DNA of 64,000 nucleotides. Source: Asparagopsis taxiformis. Its lineage: Eukaryota > Rhodophyta > Florideophyceae > Bonnemaisoniales > Bonnemaisoniaceae. Positions 29,092 through 39,293 of the stretch are shown piece after piece; the stretch's first letter is position 1; the number at the start of each line of letters is the position of its first letter. A program made the position numbers and the translations under genes. The notes under the pieces were generated by a model. It was not told the origin of the DNA. It made no database searches and worked only from the letters and a program-made list of their open reading frames with translations. The stretch is from positions 62,001 to 126,000 of the forward strand of contig JALQPE010002425.1 in the NCBI GenBank assembly GCA_030407315.1. The letters are read 5' to 3'.

Positions 29092-30087
29092 TTATGGAGC
29101 ACCAGCACCAGCGCGCTCACTCCTCGAAAATCCCCATACATACGTAGCCGGCCCCGTATCGGGCGGATATCGATCTCTGCCCGACTTTCCAGTACCAGGC
29201 GCATATGCATATGCCAACAAGTCACGCGACGGATGCCACGCCATGTTATTGAGCAGCGATGATGTTGGAATGGTGTGCACCAGCGAGCCAGTAAAAGCCG
29301 AGGTGATATCCACACCTTCCCTCTCGCCTGCCACAGCGAGATACGATCCGTCGTGCGAATACACAACCTGTTGCGTCGGCACCTCCCATCTGTCGATCGT
29401 AAACACATTCACCAAACTCTTGGCGTCCCATATACTGACACAGGAGTCGACGCTGCACACAGCGATGAAACTGTTCTTGGGATGGGCGGCAATTCCCAGA
29501 CAGGCATTGACATGGCCGCGAATAACAATGATCTCCTTGAGTGTCGGCCATTCGCGCACCTCCACGCTACCATCTCCGCGCGCAAACAAGATGCGCTTGC
29601 CGTCGCAACTCCAGCAAAATTGGTTAACATCACCGTCAAACGGGATCTTGCGGCGGACATTCCAGCTGAGACAATCGATGATGTAGACATTATTGGCGTC
29701 GTCACCAACGGCGACCGAGTTGCCGTCCGGCGCCCAGCCGGCGAAGAGGCAGCGCGACGAGGTGCTGATCGAGTTGACGGGGCGGCCATCGGTGCGGGTG
29801 TCAAAGGTATGCACGAGACTGTCCTGGGCGGCGGTGACGAGTATATGCGGCGACGTCGGACTACACACCACCGCTTCGATATTCTTGGTATGTCCGCGCA
29901 GGTCGTGCAGATAGCGCGTTTCCGGTCGCGTGCTCGCGATGAGACGCTCGGTGTCGTACACGAGAATACACGAAGCGTCGCCGGCTGCGGCGAGTCGCGA
30001 GCCGTCGAGATTCCACGCGACGGCGGACACATTGTTGCGGTGGCCGAAACACCGCTTCGTTTCCAGCGAGGACAAGGGACGAGACAT
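29092..30087 (-). CDS. THOC3: THO complex subunit 3 (WD40)
   Basis: Seven-bladed WD40 protein of the THO/TREX mRNA export complex. Predicted 331 residues. It follows human THOC3 blade by blade: GHRNNVSAVAWNLDGSRLA, LRGHTKNIEAVVCSPTSPHILVTAAQD, WAPDGNSVAVGDDANNV, GDVNQFCWSCDGKRILF, then SVDSCVSIWDAKSLVNVF and RWEVPTQQVVYSHDGSYLAVAGE, with NNMAWHPSRDLLAYAY near the end. The ATG at 30087 is used; the 12 codons before it have no ATG. The Ala/Gly/Pro tail is short. Divergent from BRF1. Confidence 0.92.
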   Translation of the reverse strand: MSRPLSSLETKRCFGHRNNVSAVAWNLDGSRLAAAGDASCILVYDTERLIASTRPETRYLHDLRGHTKNIEAVVCSPTSPHILVTAAQDSLVHTFDTRTDGRPVNSISTSSRCLFAGWAPDGNSVAVGDDANNVYIIDCLSWNVRRKIPFDGDVNQFCWSCDGKRILFARGDGSVEVREWPTLKEIIVIRGHVNACLGIAAHPKNSFIAVCSVDSCVSIWDAKSLVNVFTIDRWEVPTQQVVYSHDGSYLAVAGEREGVDITSAFTGSLVHTIPTSSLLNNMAWHPSRDLLAYAYAPGTGKSGRDRYPPDTGPATYVWGFSRSERAGAGAP

Positions 30088-30464
30088 GGACGCGTCAGTT
30101 GGTGGCGATTCTTCGCGATCCACTCGTGCGCATTTCGATCACAAACTGCCGGTGCACGACGCGTATGCTATGACTTGTGTCGCTTGACAAGGTGCCATGC
30201 ATGATGACGCATCCACCAAGTTGGACAACGTAAAGTACGTGTTTACCGCTCTCAACCCATCGAGTCTGGACCTACCTCTCATCGCGTGTGTGTACACCAG
30301 ATCCTAATACTCCTCGGACAGCCTGTCTTCTTTCATGTACAGTACGAGTCGTGCGTAGTGCAAATAAAATTTCCCGACACTTGACAACTGCTGCTTTCCT
30401 CTTCACGACCGCCAATGACCGTTGGCTGCTGCGGCGCGCGCGAACAACTCTTGCCGTCGTCAAC
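30088..30464. other. divergent intergenic, THOC3 / BRF1
   Basis: 377 bases. The BRF1 frame is open for 59 codons before its ATG, but without ATG; probably leader. No motif called. Confidence 0.4.
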
Positions 30465-32123
30465 ATGACCCTCAAATGTCCGGATTGCGGCAGCACAGAA
30501 ATTGATTCCAGTCAAGCGCGCGGCGATGTTTCCTGTGTCGATTGCGGTAAAGTTCTCGAGCAAAATGTCATCGTCAACGAGGTCGGCTTTTCAGAGGATG
30601 CGCGTGGTCGCTCTAATATGGTCGGACAGCACGTCCACGCGGATGGACGCGCAAATTCCTTCAGTGTCCTACCCGGCTTTTCGCGGCAAGCCACAGAGGT
30701 AACCATGCAGAACGGTCGCAGACGCCTCAGCCATCTCGTGTCCGCCCTCAAGCTCTCCAATCGCCACACCGAATCCGCAATTCGACTCTTCCGTCTCGCC
30801 GTCGAGCGCAACTTTCACAAAGGCCGTCGCATGGCCAACATCTGTTGCGCATGTCTATACGTCGTATGTCGCATCGAGAAAACACCCCACATGCTGTTGG
30901 ATTTCGCCGACGTGCTCGAAACTAACGTGTATGTGCTCGGACATACCTTTCTCAAATTTGCCCAATTACTCTCCCTGCAATTGCCCATCATCGATCCCAG
31001 TTTGTACATTCACCGTTTCGCCAGTAAGCTCGAGTTTGGGGAAAGTACCCATGCAGTCGCCATGTCCGCTTTGCGATTATTAGCGCGCATGCGCCGCGAT
31101 TGGATGAGCTATGGGCGTCGCCCCAGTGGGCTTTGTGGCGCTGCCTTGATCATCGCCGCCAGAATGCACAATTTCTACAGGTCGCAGACGGACGTCGTGC
31201 GCGTCGTGAGAATTGGCAATGTTGCCCTTCGCGAGCGTCTGCAGGAACTTGATCGGACGCCTACGGCCGCTTTGACGCCAGCGCAAATCGATGCCGGTGG
31301 TGGCGATGACGGTAATGAAGCTTCACTCAACGCCGATCCGGCCGCTGCTTGCGATCCGCCCGCGTTTCGCAAGCTGCAGAGGAGCAAGTCGTTGATTGGC
31401 GAAAAACACGCATCGGTTGGTGAAGGTCAGCCGCTTGCAGAGAAGGCGGGGGATGATTCGACGGCCAAACCGGTTGCGAGCGCAGCGGAACCATCTGGTG
31501 AACTGACGAATGGTATTCGGATTGCGCCCGCGAAGACTGGGAGGACGGCGGCTGACGCCGAGTTGGAAGGGGAGCTTGAGGCGGCTCTGGCGAGTGATGA
31601 ACTGCAGGAGCTTGAGAGGGAATCTACTGTGGAGGAGGAATTGCGGAAGAATGCTGCGGAACAGGAGGTGCTGAAGAGGAAGAGGCAGCTACAAGGGGAT
31701 GCGGCGCAGGATGTGGATGCGGAAAAGGACACAAATGATGATGGTGATTTGAGCGATCTGGATGATGAAGATGCGGCGAAATATTTGAATACGGAAGAGG
31801 AGTATGAACGGAAGAAGGAATTATGGACAGAGATTAACAAGGAGTATCTGGAGAACCAGGAGAGGCTGGAAAAGATGAAGAGGGAGCGTCCCGAAGAATA
31901 CGAGCGATTACGACCGTGGGGATCGGCTGCCAAGAAGCGAAAGGCATCTGGTGCACCGAAATCGGCGAAAAATAACAGTCGCACTGCTTCAGCTGCCAAA
32001 CCACCAGTGCCAAAGTCTTCCAAGAAACTCAACTACTCTGTACTAAAGACGCTCGGACGCACTGGAACGCTCGGTGCAGCCGGTGTCGGCGCAGCTGTTC
32101 CTCACCGACCGCCCGCGCTATGA
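30465..32123 (+). CDS. BRF1: TFIIIB subunit BRF1
   Basis: TFIIB-related factor that recruits RNA polymerase III to tRNA and 5S genes. Predicted 552 residues. An N-terminal zinc ribbon (CPDCGS...CVDCGKVLE) precedes two cyclin repeats (about 70-260; LSHLVSALKLSNRHTESAIRLFRLAVERNF, RRPSGLCGAALIIAARMHNF). The C-terminal half is charged and contains the BRF1-specific TBP/Bdp1-binding block: DLSDLDDEDAAKYLNTEEE and KKELWTEINKEYLENQ, much like human and yeast BRF1 homology block II. This separates it from TFIIB and from BRF2. ATG 30465 starts directly at the ribbon. Confidence 0.95.
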   Translation: MTLKCPDCGSTEIDSSQARGDVSCVDCGKVLEQNVIVNEVGFSEDARGRSNMVGQHVHADGRANSFSVLPGFSRQATEVTMQNGRRRLSHLVSALKLSNRHTESAIRLFRLAVERNFHKGRRMANICCACLYVVCRIEKTPHMLLDFADVLETNVYVLGHTFLKFAQLLSLQLPIIDPSLYIHRFASKLEFGESTHAVAMSALRLLARMRRDWMSYGRRPSGLCGAALIIAARMHNFYRSQTDVVRVVRIGNVALRERLQELDRTPTAALTPAQIDAGGGDDGNEASLNADPAAACDPPAFRKLQRSKSLIGEKHASVGEGQPLAEKAGDDSTAKPVASAAEPSGELTNGIRIAPAKTGRTAADAELEGELEAALASDELQELERESTVEEELRKNAAEQEVLKRKRQLQGDAAQDVDAEKDTNDDGDLSDLDDEDAAKYLNTEEEYERKKELWTEINKEYLENQERLEKMKRERPEEYERLRPWGSAAKKRKASGAPKSAKNNSRTASAAKPPVPKSSKKLNYSVLKTLGRTGTLGAAGVGAAVPHRPPAL

Positions 32124-32245
32124 ATTGACACAAAAACCTCGCACGTAACATTTCTATTTATTCGTAAACGATCAACACAATTGCATTAGTTAGCTCCAAG
32201 ACCCGACCCAAGCATGCGCAGCATGTCCAACCATTTCGACGCGAA

Positions 32246-32626
32246 TCACCGTCGTTGGAAGCCGCCACGTCCACCGCCACGACCACGGCCTCTACCGCGC
32301 CCGCGTCCGCGTCCGACGCGCCCGGCCGCAACGCCTGGCGGACGATCGGGATTGGTGGCACGACGCGGCCGCAATCCATCGTCGACGAGTAGCGAGTCCA
32401 ACGCGAGCGACTCTGGTAGTAGAACGTAACGAACAGTCGAGCCGCGAATGGACAATGCCTGCAATTTGGACGGATTATTTCCGCGCACTTCTAGTTTCAC
32501 CGTCTTCAAATGCATGTTCATACTATGATCCACACCCACCACCGTCCCGTGCGCCACCGTGCCGTTTTTCAGTTCAACCGTCACCGTTTCGCTGCGCAGC
32601 TTGACGAGGAATTGCACGAGCTTCAT
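32246..32626 (-). CDS. SNRPD1: Spliceosomal core protein SmD1
   Basis: Member of the Sm heptamer on U1, U2, U4 and U5 snRNAs. Predicted 126 residues. [43 protein letters not shown] is an almost canonical SmD1 start, and [23 protein letters not shown] is its Sm2 region. It ends in a GRGRGRGRG tail, normally modified to symmetric dimethylarginine for SMN-dependent assembly. Shows that a spliceosome is maintained despite few introns. Tail to tail with BRF1. Confidence 0.97.
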   Translation of the reverse strand: MKLVQFLVKLRSETVTVELKNGTVAHGTVVGVDHSMNMHLKTVKLEVRGNNPSKLQALSIRGSTVRYVLLPESLALDSLLVDDGLRPRRATNPDRPPGVAAGRVGRGRGRGRGRGRGGGRGGFQRR

Positions 32627-33164
32627 GGCGGCGCGTTGACATGCGCATCCAACGCGACGGACGATGCGTTACGCGACGGCACCAAAGCGCACAAGTTGAC
32701 GGCTCGCTACGTCAAGTTGCGCTGGTACACGTGGATGGATCTATTCTTGTCAACACAGACGCGTTGTTGACATATGGACAGCTGTCCCCGCTGGAATGGA
32801 ATTAGGGTTTGTGCATGCGAAGTGTGACATATGCAGTGTCATACATCTCGCGCAGATCAAACACGGGCATATTCTACGGGCCACGCGGCATTTCCAACAA
32901 CCATTCAAAACATGCCAAGTACACACACATTCACTCTCACGGCACGTTCATATTCGATACGGGCCACAATCATAATACTCCAAAATGATTCGCTACCAAC
33001 GACCTATGACAATCCATACGACGCGCACTTGATAACGCTCCCAACAGCCTCCGACACCGTCCGCGAACAAATCCCACGCAGCAGCAAAAGCGCACCACGC
33101 CAGCTCAGGTAATATTGATCACCGTCCACGCACCACCACAATCGATCCGTTCACGCGTCCAAAC
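32627..33164. other. divergent intergenic, SmD1 / aspartate kinase
   Basis: 538 bases with short frames only. No recognisable element. Confidence 0.4.
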
Positions 33165-34736
33165 ATGCCATCCACAGCCTTCCTCCCAGCGCCGTTCATC
33201 AGCAGTCGCACCAACACGCTGCAACATGTCTCCATCCAAACCGTCCGTCGCCCGTCCACAACGACCCAGCTCCGCAAAACCAGACCGCCTCGTCACAATG
33301 CACACGCCCCGCGCATGACCGCGACGATCGCGACACCCGCCGCGACTCCCGATGCCGCCCTCGCCCCCAAGCTCGACCGCATTGTCTGCAAGTTTGGCGG
33401 CTCCAGTCTCGCCGATTCCACCCGCCTCAAGGAAGTCGCCAAACTCGTGCGCATGCAGATAGAACAGTCCAACAAGATGCCCGTCGTGGTCCTGTCCGCC
33501 ATGGGACCCAGCACCAACGAGCTGCTGGACGCTGGCGAACGCGCCCTTTCGCAGGGTATCGTTGATATGTCGTCCATTCGATTGCGCGCATACGAAGCAT
33601 GCCAGGCTTTTGGTTTGCGCACCGAGGAGCTCGTCGATCCGCTCCTGCGTAATCTCGATGAATTGTTGGTCGGCGTCAAGTTTATCAAAGAGCTCAGTCC
33701 GCGCACGAGGGATTATCTTGTGTCGTTTGGAGAGCGCCTTTCCGTGCGTATCTTTGCTGCCCATTTGCGTAAGAATGAGGACCTGCCCGCTGTGCATGTC
33801 GACGCCTTTGATGCCGGTTTTCGTACGAATTCAAAGTTCACAAGAGCCGAGTTGTTGGATGAGACGTTCAGCAATGTGAGACGCTTTTTCGATGACGAGA
33901 TTGGCGTTGATCAGCTCGCTGTTGTGACAGGCTTCATCGCCAAAGATGAGGACGGCAATATTACAACGCTCGGACGCGGTGGCAGTGATTTGACAGCTTC
34001 GACTATTGGTGCCGCTCTTGGTACTTCGGAGGTGCAAGTTTGGAAAGATGTTAATGGTATATTGTCGACGGATCCACGAATCGTCGAATCAGCCATTCCA
34101 GTACCGTCGGTATCGTTTGAGGAAGCAGCTGAGATGGCCTTCTTTGGCGCTAAAGTACTGCATCCGATCGCCATGCAACCAGCCATGAAGTCCAACATCC
34201 CCGTTCGCGTCAAGAACAGCTACAATCCCGACCATCCGGGTACGGTGATTGTAAAGTCGCGAAAGTTTGATTCGGAAAACCCGGTGACAGCGATCAGTGT
34301 GAAGAAAAAGGTGCAGATCGTTGATATTGTCAGTACCAGGATGCTAGGTGCATACGGTTTTCTGGCAGAAGTTTTCAAGGCATTCGCCTATCATAAAGTC
34401 TCGGTCGACATGATCGCTACGTCCGAAGTGTCCATTTCGTTGACACTTGACGAAACGGTGTGTGGTGGGAAAACGTTGTTCCAGCTCAAGGAAGATATCA
34501 GCACAATTGCAAAAGTGTGCTTCTCGGAAAATAATAAGGCCATTGTGTCATTGGTGGCAGATTCCAAGCGCAGCAGTGAAGTGGTCGGTCGCACCATGTC
34601 GGCATTGAATGACAATGGAATTCGCGTCTTAATGATATCTCAAGGCGCTAGTAAATCCAATGTGTCCATCGTTGTGGAAGGACATGATGCCAAGACGGCC
34701 GTGCGAGTTGTTCATGACGAGTTTTTTAAGCATTGA
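33165..34736 (+). CDS. AK: Aspartate kinase, monofunctional, plastid
   Basis: Phosphorylates aspartate, first step to Lys, Thr, Met and Ile in plastids. Predicted 523 residues. An N-terminal leader (about 1-68) is rich in Ser/Thr/Arg/Pro with few acids. KFGGSSLAD (76-84) starts the kinase, followed by SAMGPSTNELLDAGERA, SFGERLS, TLGRGGSDLTAS and KDVNGILSTDPR. Two ACT domains occupy about 375-523 and usually give Lys (and SAM) feedback inhibition. No homoserine dehydrogenase domain follows, so it is the monofunctional plant AK-Lys type rather than AK-HSDH. Confidence 0.96.
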   Translation: MPSTAFLPAPFISSRTNTLQHVSIQTVRRPSTTTQLRKTRPPRHNAHAPRMTATIATPAATPDAALAPKLDRIVCKFGGSSLADSTRLKEVAKLVRMQIEQSNKMPVVVLSAMGPSTNELLDAGERALSQGIVDMSSIRLRAYEACQAFGLRTEELVDPLLRNLDELLVGVKFIKELSPRTRDYLVSFGERLSVRIFAAHLRKNEDLPAVHVDAFDAGFRTNSKFTRAELLDETFSNVRRFFDDEIGVDQLAVVTGFIAKDEDGNITTLGRGGSDLTASTIGAALGTSEVQVWKDVNGILSTDPRIVESAIPVPSVSFEEAAEMAFFGAKVLHPIAMQPAMKSNIPVRVKNSYNPDHPGTVIVKSRKFDSENPVTAISVKKKVQIVDIVSTRMLGAYGFLAEVFKAFAYHKVSVDMIATSEVSISLTLDETVCGGKTLFQLKEDISTIAKVCFSENNKAIVSLVADSKRSSEVVGRTMSALNDNGIRVLMISQGASKSNVSIVVEGHDAKTAVRVVHDEFFKH

Positions 34737-35472
34737 AAATTGGCACGTTGACATGTGCCGAGATCTGTTTCTTGTCGTTGTTGTTGTCGAGCGCTGTGGT
34801 GGCAGTAGTTTGTGCTTTGCAAAATGACTGCGTTCCGCGAGAATGGAGCTTGTGACTCGGAAGCGGGACACTAGTTTTGTACAGTAAAAGACAGTTTTTT
34901 CTACGATTTCAAATTGTGGTCATATATGTTCCACGTCAGCGTGGGACAGATGTTGGTTCCTGGTTGGGTTGCGACATTGGAAACCAAGCAGTATAAACAA
35001 TCTGATTCAGACCATATACCGCGCCGTACACGAGTTGGGGGACGTTCCCTGAAGCTCCACCCTCAAGATGTTCAAACACGCCCTCAGCAGATTGCATTAG
35101 CTTTGACGAGTTTAGGATATGAAACTTTAAGTTCGGCCGTATCCGCGGCTAGGATAGTTTTCCATGGAAAACATCGATAAACACTTTCACCAGGCCTCTT
35201 GGTCTTTGTCGTACATATATCCGTACCTCGTCTTGACAAGCAGATCATATTCTCGCCCACCAAAACCGTTCTGTTGATCACCAAATTATCTATCCAGTCC
35301 ACTGCACCCAGAAGTAGTTCCCCTTGTGCCGCATGTCAGTTCCATCCATTTTCCAAGCCGCTGAAAACATTCAAACCCAACCCGGAAGATATCATTCCAA
35401 TGTTCAATTTCCTTACACTCTCCTTTGACAGCCCATACTCCGATCTGAAATCCGCTTCAATTTTTATCAACG
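34737..35472. other. ~740 bp without a clear gene
   Basis: May hold further minus-strand exons of the next gene: a minus frame about 35084-35330 reads GELLLGAVDWIDNLV and continues NRTVLVGENMICLSRR, which looks protein-like and is followed by GTACGG, a possible donor. Not certain enough to join. Confidence 0.35.
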
Positions 35473-36542
35473 TCAGACGGTAAGTAGTATCACACTAGCA
35501 GCAATCTTCCCTGACTCCTCGATTACAGCTGATATCACTGCAGCGATTGCGCTGATCTGGTTCAGCATAACTGCAGCTCTAACTGAAAAAACCCACAGCA
35601 CGCGATGATGACCCCTCTTGACATTGTCTCGAAAAATCAACGGTGTATAGTCGCGATTGATGACATCCAGAATCTTGTCCACGTTTACATGAACCTTTAG
35701 TTGCTCGTCCAGATTTGATCTCCTCGTAGTCAGATCAAGGGGCTGAGCAGTGACTCACGTTTCCAAATATGTCTCTTGCCTCATCAATCGAACTGGATCA
35801 TACCTTTCCTCCACAACAGTTCCATTCTGGACTCCGCAGTTTGCATAACAGACGCTGAGTAGCTCAGACGGAATGGTGAATGATTTTCTTTCGTTAAATC
35901 GTTTTCCACGAACAAGTACTCTCTCAGCGCCGTCAAATTTGTTTCTGAGCGCAATAGCGCGATGGACGTGTTCTTCGAAACAGCGACAGGTCACGTTGAG
36001 GTCGCGATGCAACCAACGATCGTCCGGTTTGAAACATTCACCAGCACGACACTGTGTGTTTGAATATTCGCAATCGCATACAAATCGATGGCGGATAGTA
36101 TGAGGCGGCTTCGATGCCATAGATTGTTTCCGACAAATGACTCGACGTTTCTGATGAAAATCTGATAGCACCACCACTGGCTTAGGCCGAGCACAATACC
36201 GCCGCTGAGTATGGCGACGAGTATTCCGGCCATTTTGGAAAGGATGTTCGCGATGAGATTGGCGACTTCAGTAAGCGTCGCAATGATCTGGAAGACTAAA
36301 TATAAGGGAATAATGACTGTGAAGAGTGCCAAAGATAGTCTGCCTTTCTCCCATAATGAAGTGTCGCGTGTTGCAATGAGGTGTATGGAGATATCTTTAG
36401 CATGAGGGAAAGGACAAGGTGGTAAATGAGGTTTGATCGGATGGTGCCCGATCGGCTGCCGCTGATCCAGTTGGATGCACTGGTTGGAGTTTCTTTGGGG
36501 AAAATTTGCAGTTGGCGAGAGTACCGGGGTCGTCAAGGACAT
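35473..36542 (-). CDS. Probable spliced multi-pass membrane protein with Cys-rich region, unrecognised
   Basis: Three protein-like stretches on the minus strand do not share one open frame. The 5' part (36542 to about 36190) has two hydrophobic segments (LSLALFTVIIPLYLVFQII; NILSKMAGILVAILSGGIVLG). The middle (about 36220-35758, another frame) is Cys rich: FVCDCEYSNTQCRAGECF and CRCFEEHVHRAI. The 3' part (35722-35473) has a hydrophobic VMLNQISAIAAVISAVI. Middle and 3' parts share a frame interrupted by one TGA inside a perfect donor GTGAGT; a 36-nt intron (35723-35758) would remove it. The first junction is unresolved. I know no matching family. A decaying gene or sequence error is the alternative. 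Confidence 0.45.
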
Positions 36543-37020
36543 GATATATACTTCTAGAGAATGTCAGATGGTATAGAATATATGTATAACCCATGTTTTT
36601 ATTTGACATAAGAGAGGTAGCGACAAGTGGTGCGGTACGGAAAGGTACAAGTTGTAAGGGAATAAAGTTGAGAAGTGATGAAAAATGTTGCATCAAAGAA
36701 CAAGATATGCACCAGAGCGGCATCGTGGATGTAGAAATAATGTAAAGAAGACAAGGCAACCGACTTTGGTTGCATCCATCACTCGATAGCATTCCACATT
36801 TCAATCCCGAAAAATTACCACTTGTAAAAATATGATTCGCGGCCACAACCAACGTTGACAGCGCATAATTACGACAACAATGTCGAATGTGATGGAATGA
36901 AACAACGTCAAAGTTTGCAACAAAACCGACTTGCCATCCATCTCCATCCGCTTCGTCCCAACGTCTGCACTCACCCACACATACACACAACCGCAACACT
37001 CTGACGACAAAGCCTGCAGC
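36543..37020. other. divergent intergenic
   Basis: 478 bases between the membrane-protein gene (-) and the LFG/TMBIM gene (+). The plus frame from 36931 has no ATG until 37021. No motif recognised. Confidence 0.4.
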
Positions 37021-37797
37021 ATGGAAGTGCACAGCGGCGAAGCAGCAAACGTCAAGCCGCTGACAAACGTCGCGGACGCGCAAGACGACTATGAAAACGA
37101 CTTTTCCTACGGCACCTCGGTAGCCACCAGCTCGCCGTCGGTTCGTCTGGGATTCATCCGCAAGGTGTACGGAATCCTCGCGGCCCAACTAGCGTTGACA
37201 TGTTTCATCAGCGCGCTGTTCATGTTCGTCCCTGCGCTACGCAGCATCGCCATCTCGTCTGCGGGCGCGCTGCTACTGGTGACCACTATCGGCACGTTTG
37301 GCACGTTGTTTGCGCTGATTGCGAACAAGGACTCGTACCCGCTCAATTTGCAGCTGTTGGCCGGGTTCACGGTGTGCGAGGCGCTGATGGTCGGGTCGAT
37401 TTGCGCGCGCTACGCAGCGTCCGGTCTGAGTTCGCTGGTGCTCGAGGCGCTGGTGATCACTCTGGCCATCTTTGGGGGCATTACGTTGTACGCGTTCACG
37501 TCGAAGAGAGACTTTTCGTTCATGGGCGGCGCGTTGTACGCGGCGTTGTTGGCGTTCATCGCGTGCGGGTTCATTAATATTATTCTGGGCGTGACGGGCA
37601 ACAAGTCGCAGGGATTGGCGTTTATGATGGCGTGGGGTGGTAGCGTGCTGTTCAGTCTGTATATTCTGTACGATACATCGGTGATCATTCACCATCTCGG
37701 ACCGGATGACGCCATTCTCGGAGCGATTAGCTTGTTCTTGGACATTCTCAACTTGTTCCTTCACATCCTCGCCATTCTTTCGCGAAGTCGCGATTAG
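37021..37797 (+). CDS. LFG4: Bax inhibitor-1 family, LFG/TMBIM4-like membrane protein
   Basis: Predicted 258 residues with seven hydrophobic segments beginning at VRLGFIRKVYGILAAQLALTC. Typical BI-1/Lifeguard signs: FIRKVYGILAAQL start, FGGITLYAFTSKRDFSFMGG, and SLYILYDTSVIIH followed by GAISLFLDILNLFLHIL with the conserved acidic residues of the Ca2+/pH-sensing site. The family makes ER/Golgi Ca2+ leak channels that moderate stress and cell death. The short hydrophilic N terminus is acidic and carries no targeting signal. LFG4-like rather than BI-1 because the loop and C terminus are short and uncharged. Confidence 0.93.
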   Translation: MEVHSGEAANVKPLTNVADAQDDYENDFSYGTSVATSSPSVRLGFIRKVYGILAAQLALTCFISALFMFVPALRSIAISSAGALLLVTTIGTFGTLFALIANKDSYPLNLQLLAGFTVCEALMVGSICARYAASGLSSLVLEALVITLAIFGGITLYAFTSKRDFSFMGGALYAALLAFIACGFINIILGVTGNKSQGLAFMMAWGGSVLFSLYILYDTSVIIHHLGPDDAILGAISLFLDILNLFLHILAILSRSRD

Positions 37798-37958
37798 TTG
37801 ATAGACGGTGTAAACAAAATGAGCTACGCGCCGTGGCAACAAAATCATGTTTACAATCGCTGTCAGCCAGCGCCCCGTCGCGACGCGTTCTGTTCGCCTC
37901 CGCCGCTCTCTCGCGCTTCAACCTGACATCATATCCGCACCTCACGACCTCCGCTCAA

Positions 37959-39059
37959 ATGTTGCATCTTCCCAGACGTTCCGACCCTTCCTCGACTATG
38001 TTTCTCCGTCGCACCTCCAGAGACATGGACCCTATGCATGCAGCTGTGTACACGCCCTCCAAACTCCGTCCCCACGCCATCTCCTTCATGCGCTCCCCAC
38101 GCTTCGCCCCGCTCGTCGCGCTCGCCCTGCTCCTCGCCTTCTGTCTCCTCTGCTACATGCTCCCGCTTCACACCCTCCATGCCACCTTCTGTCATCTCAG
38201 CTGGCGGCCCCTCCCCGCCCCACGCAACGAGGTGCTGCTCGACAGCTTTGCCAATTCCGCGACCAATTCCTTCCGTCGCCCCGAGTGGCGCCAGCTCTAC
38301 ACACTCGTCATGGTGGCTGGACACGCCATATACACAGGCTCCCGCTGGGACACCATCTCGCTCCATGACGAAAGCAAGTGGCTGTTGGAGCCCTTTCAGA
38401 AAGGTCAGGTGTCGACCTTTCTTCGTCACATTCAGCGCGGCGTCGAGCTCGCAGCCAACGATTCCTCCGCCCTGCTCCTCTTCTCTGGCGGCCAGACGCG
38501 CTATGGAGCAGGCCCACGTAGCGAGGGCATGACCTATTGGCAGGCCGCCAGTGCGAATGATTGGTACGGTCATGCTGCGCAGGGCGTTCCCAATCGCACA
38601 CTCGCAGAGGAGTATGCCAGGGATTCTATGGAAAATTTGTTGTTTTCCGTGTGTAGGTTTAGACAGGTCGTGGGAAGATACCCCCATGTGATTAAGGTGG
38701 TCAGTTTTGGCTTTAAGAAGGTTCGCTTTGTAGATGTGCATCGAAAGGCACTGCGATTTCCATTGCATCGCTTTCAGTTTATCGGTATTGATCCTGACGG
38801 TGGTGTGCAAGGCATGCGTGGACTCACTGCTGGCGAACGTGCCAATGCGATGGGTCCATTTGCTGGCGATCCTTATGGTTGTAAAACAAGAGTATTGAGG
38901 AGAAAGAAGGAAGTGCGCAACCCATATTTAAGATTCCATCCGTATCCGCAGGGCTGCCCTGAGCTTGCTCCACTGTTTCGCTACTGCGACAGGCGCGTGT
39001 ATACTGGTGCGCTTCCATGGGATCCACGCATTGATCCCAAAACTTTGGACAGACCCTGA
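37959..39059 (+). CDS. DUF218 (YdcF-like) membrane-anchored protein
   Basis: Predicted 366 residues. One membrane anchor (about 50-72, FAPLVALALLLAFCLLCYML) then a luminal DUF218 domain: LVMVAGHAIY, SLHDESKWLLEPFQ, FLRHIQRGVELAANDSSALLLFSGGQTR, AGPRSEGMTYWQAA, and RTLAEEYARDSMENLLFSVCRF with HVIKVVSFGFKKVRF. This order matches the eukaryotic DUF218 family in plants and fungi. The bacterial SanA/YdcF relatives act in envelope biology; the enzymatic role is unknown. The frame before 37959 is open but without ATG. Several Met residues follow quickly (37998), so the start is not certain. Confidence 0.88.
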   Translation: MLHLPRRSDPSSTMFLRRTSRDMDPMHAAVYTPSKLRPHAISFMRSPRFAPLVALALLLAFCLLCYMLPLHTLHATFCHLSWRPLPAPRNEVLLDSFANSATNSFRRPEWRQLYTLVMVAGHAIYTGSRWDTISLHDESKWLLEPFQKGQVSTFLRHIQRGVELAANDSSALLLFSGGQTRYGAGPRSEGMTYWQAASANDWYGHAAQGVPNRTLAEEYARDSMENLLFSVCRFRQVVGRYPHVIKVVSFGFKKVRFVDVHRKALRFPLHRFQFIGIDPDGGVQGMRGLTAGERANAMGPFAGDPYGCKTRVLRRKKEVRNPYLRFHPYPQGCPELAPLFRYCDRRVYTGALPWDPRIDPKTLDRP

Positions 39060-39293
39060 TACTTCTCCCCAGCAGTTGTTAATATTGTAGTAGTACATTA
39101 GCTGCACCAGCACCAGCACTAGCAACACAACAGCAACAAACATGTACATAGCAGTTCACAAACAATGTTGTGGTGCGCGTGCGCCAAGTTATTCCCGCAT
39201 TTAATCGCCGTCTCCCTTGTTTAATCCTACCCTACCTCAAGCCACTACCCCATGGCATACGACAATCTTTATACTTTTAGCGATAGCACAGCA

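Noticed and set aside
29275..30204. 309-codon plus-strand frame antisense to THOC3
   Set aside because: THOC3 is clear on the minus strand; this product has no family features.
35755..35757. In-frame TGA as selenocysteine
   Set aside because: A GTGAGT donor covers it and a short intron explains it; no known selenoprotein family here.
37929..38810. 293-codon frame antisense to the DUF218 gene
   Set aside because: DUF218 motifs lie on the plus strand; no features here.
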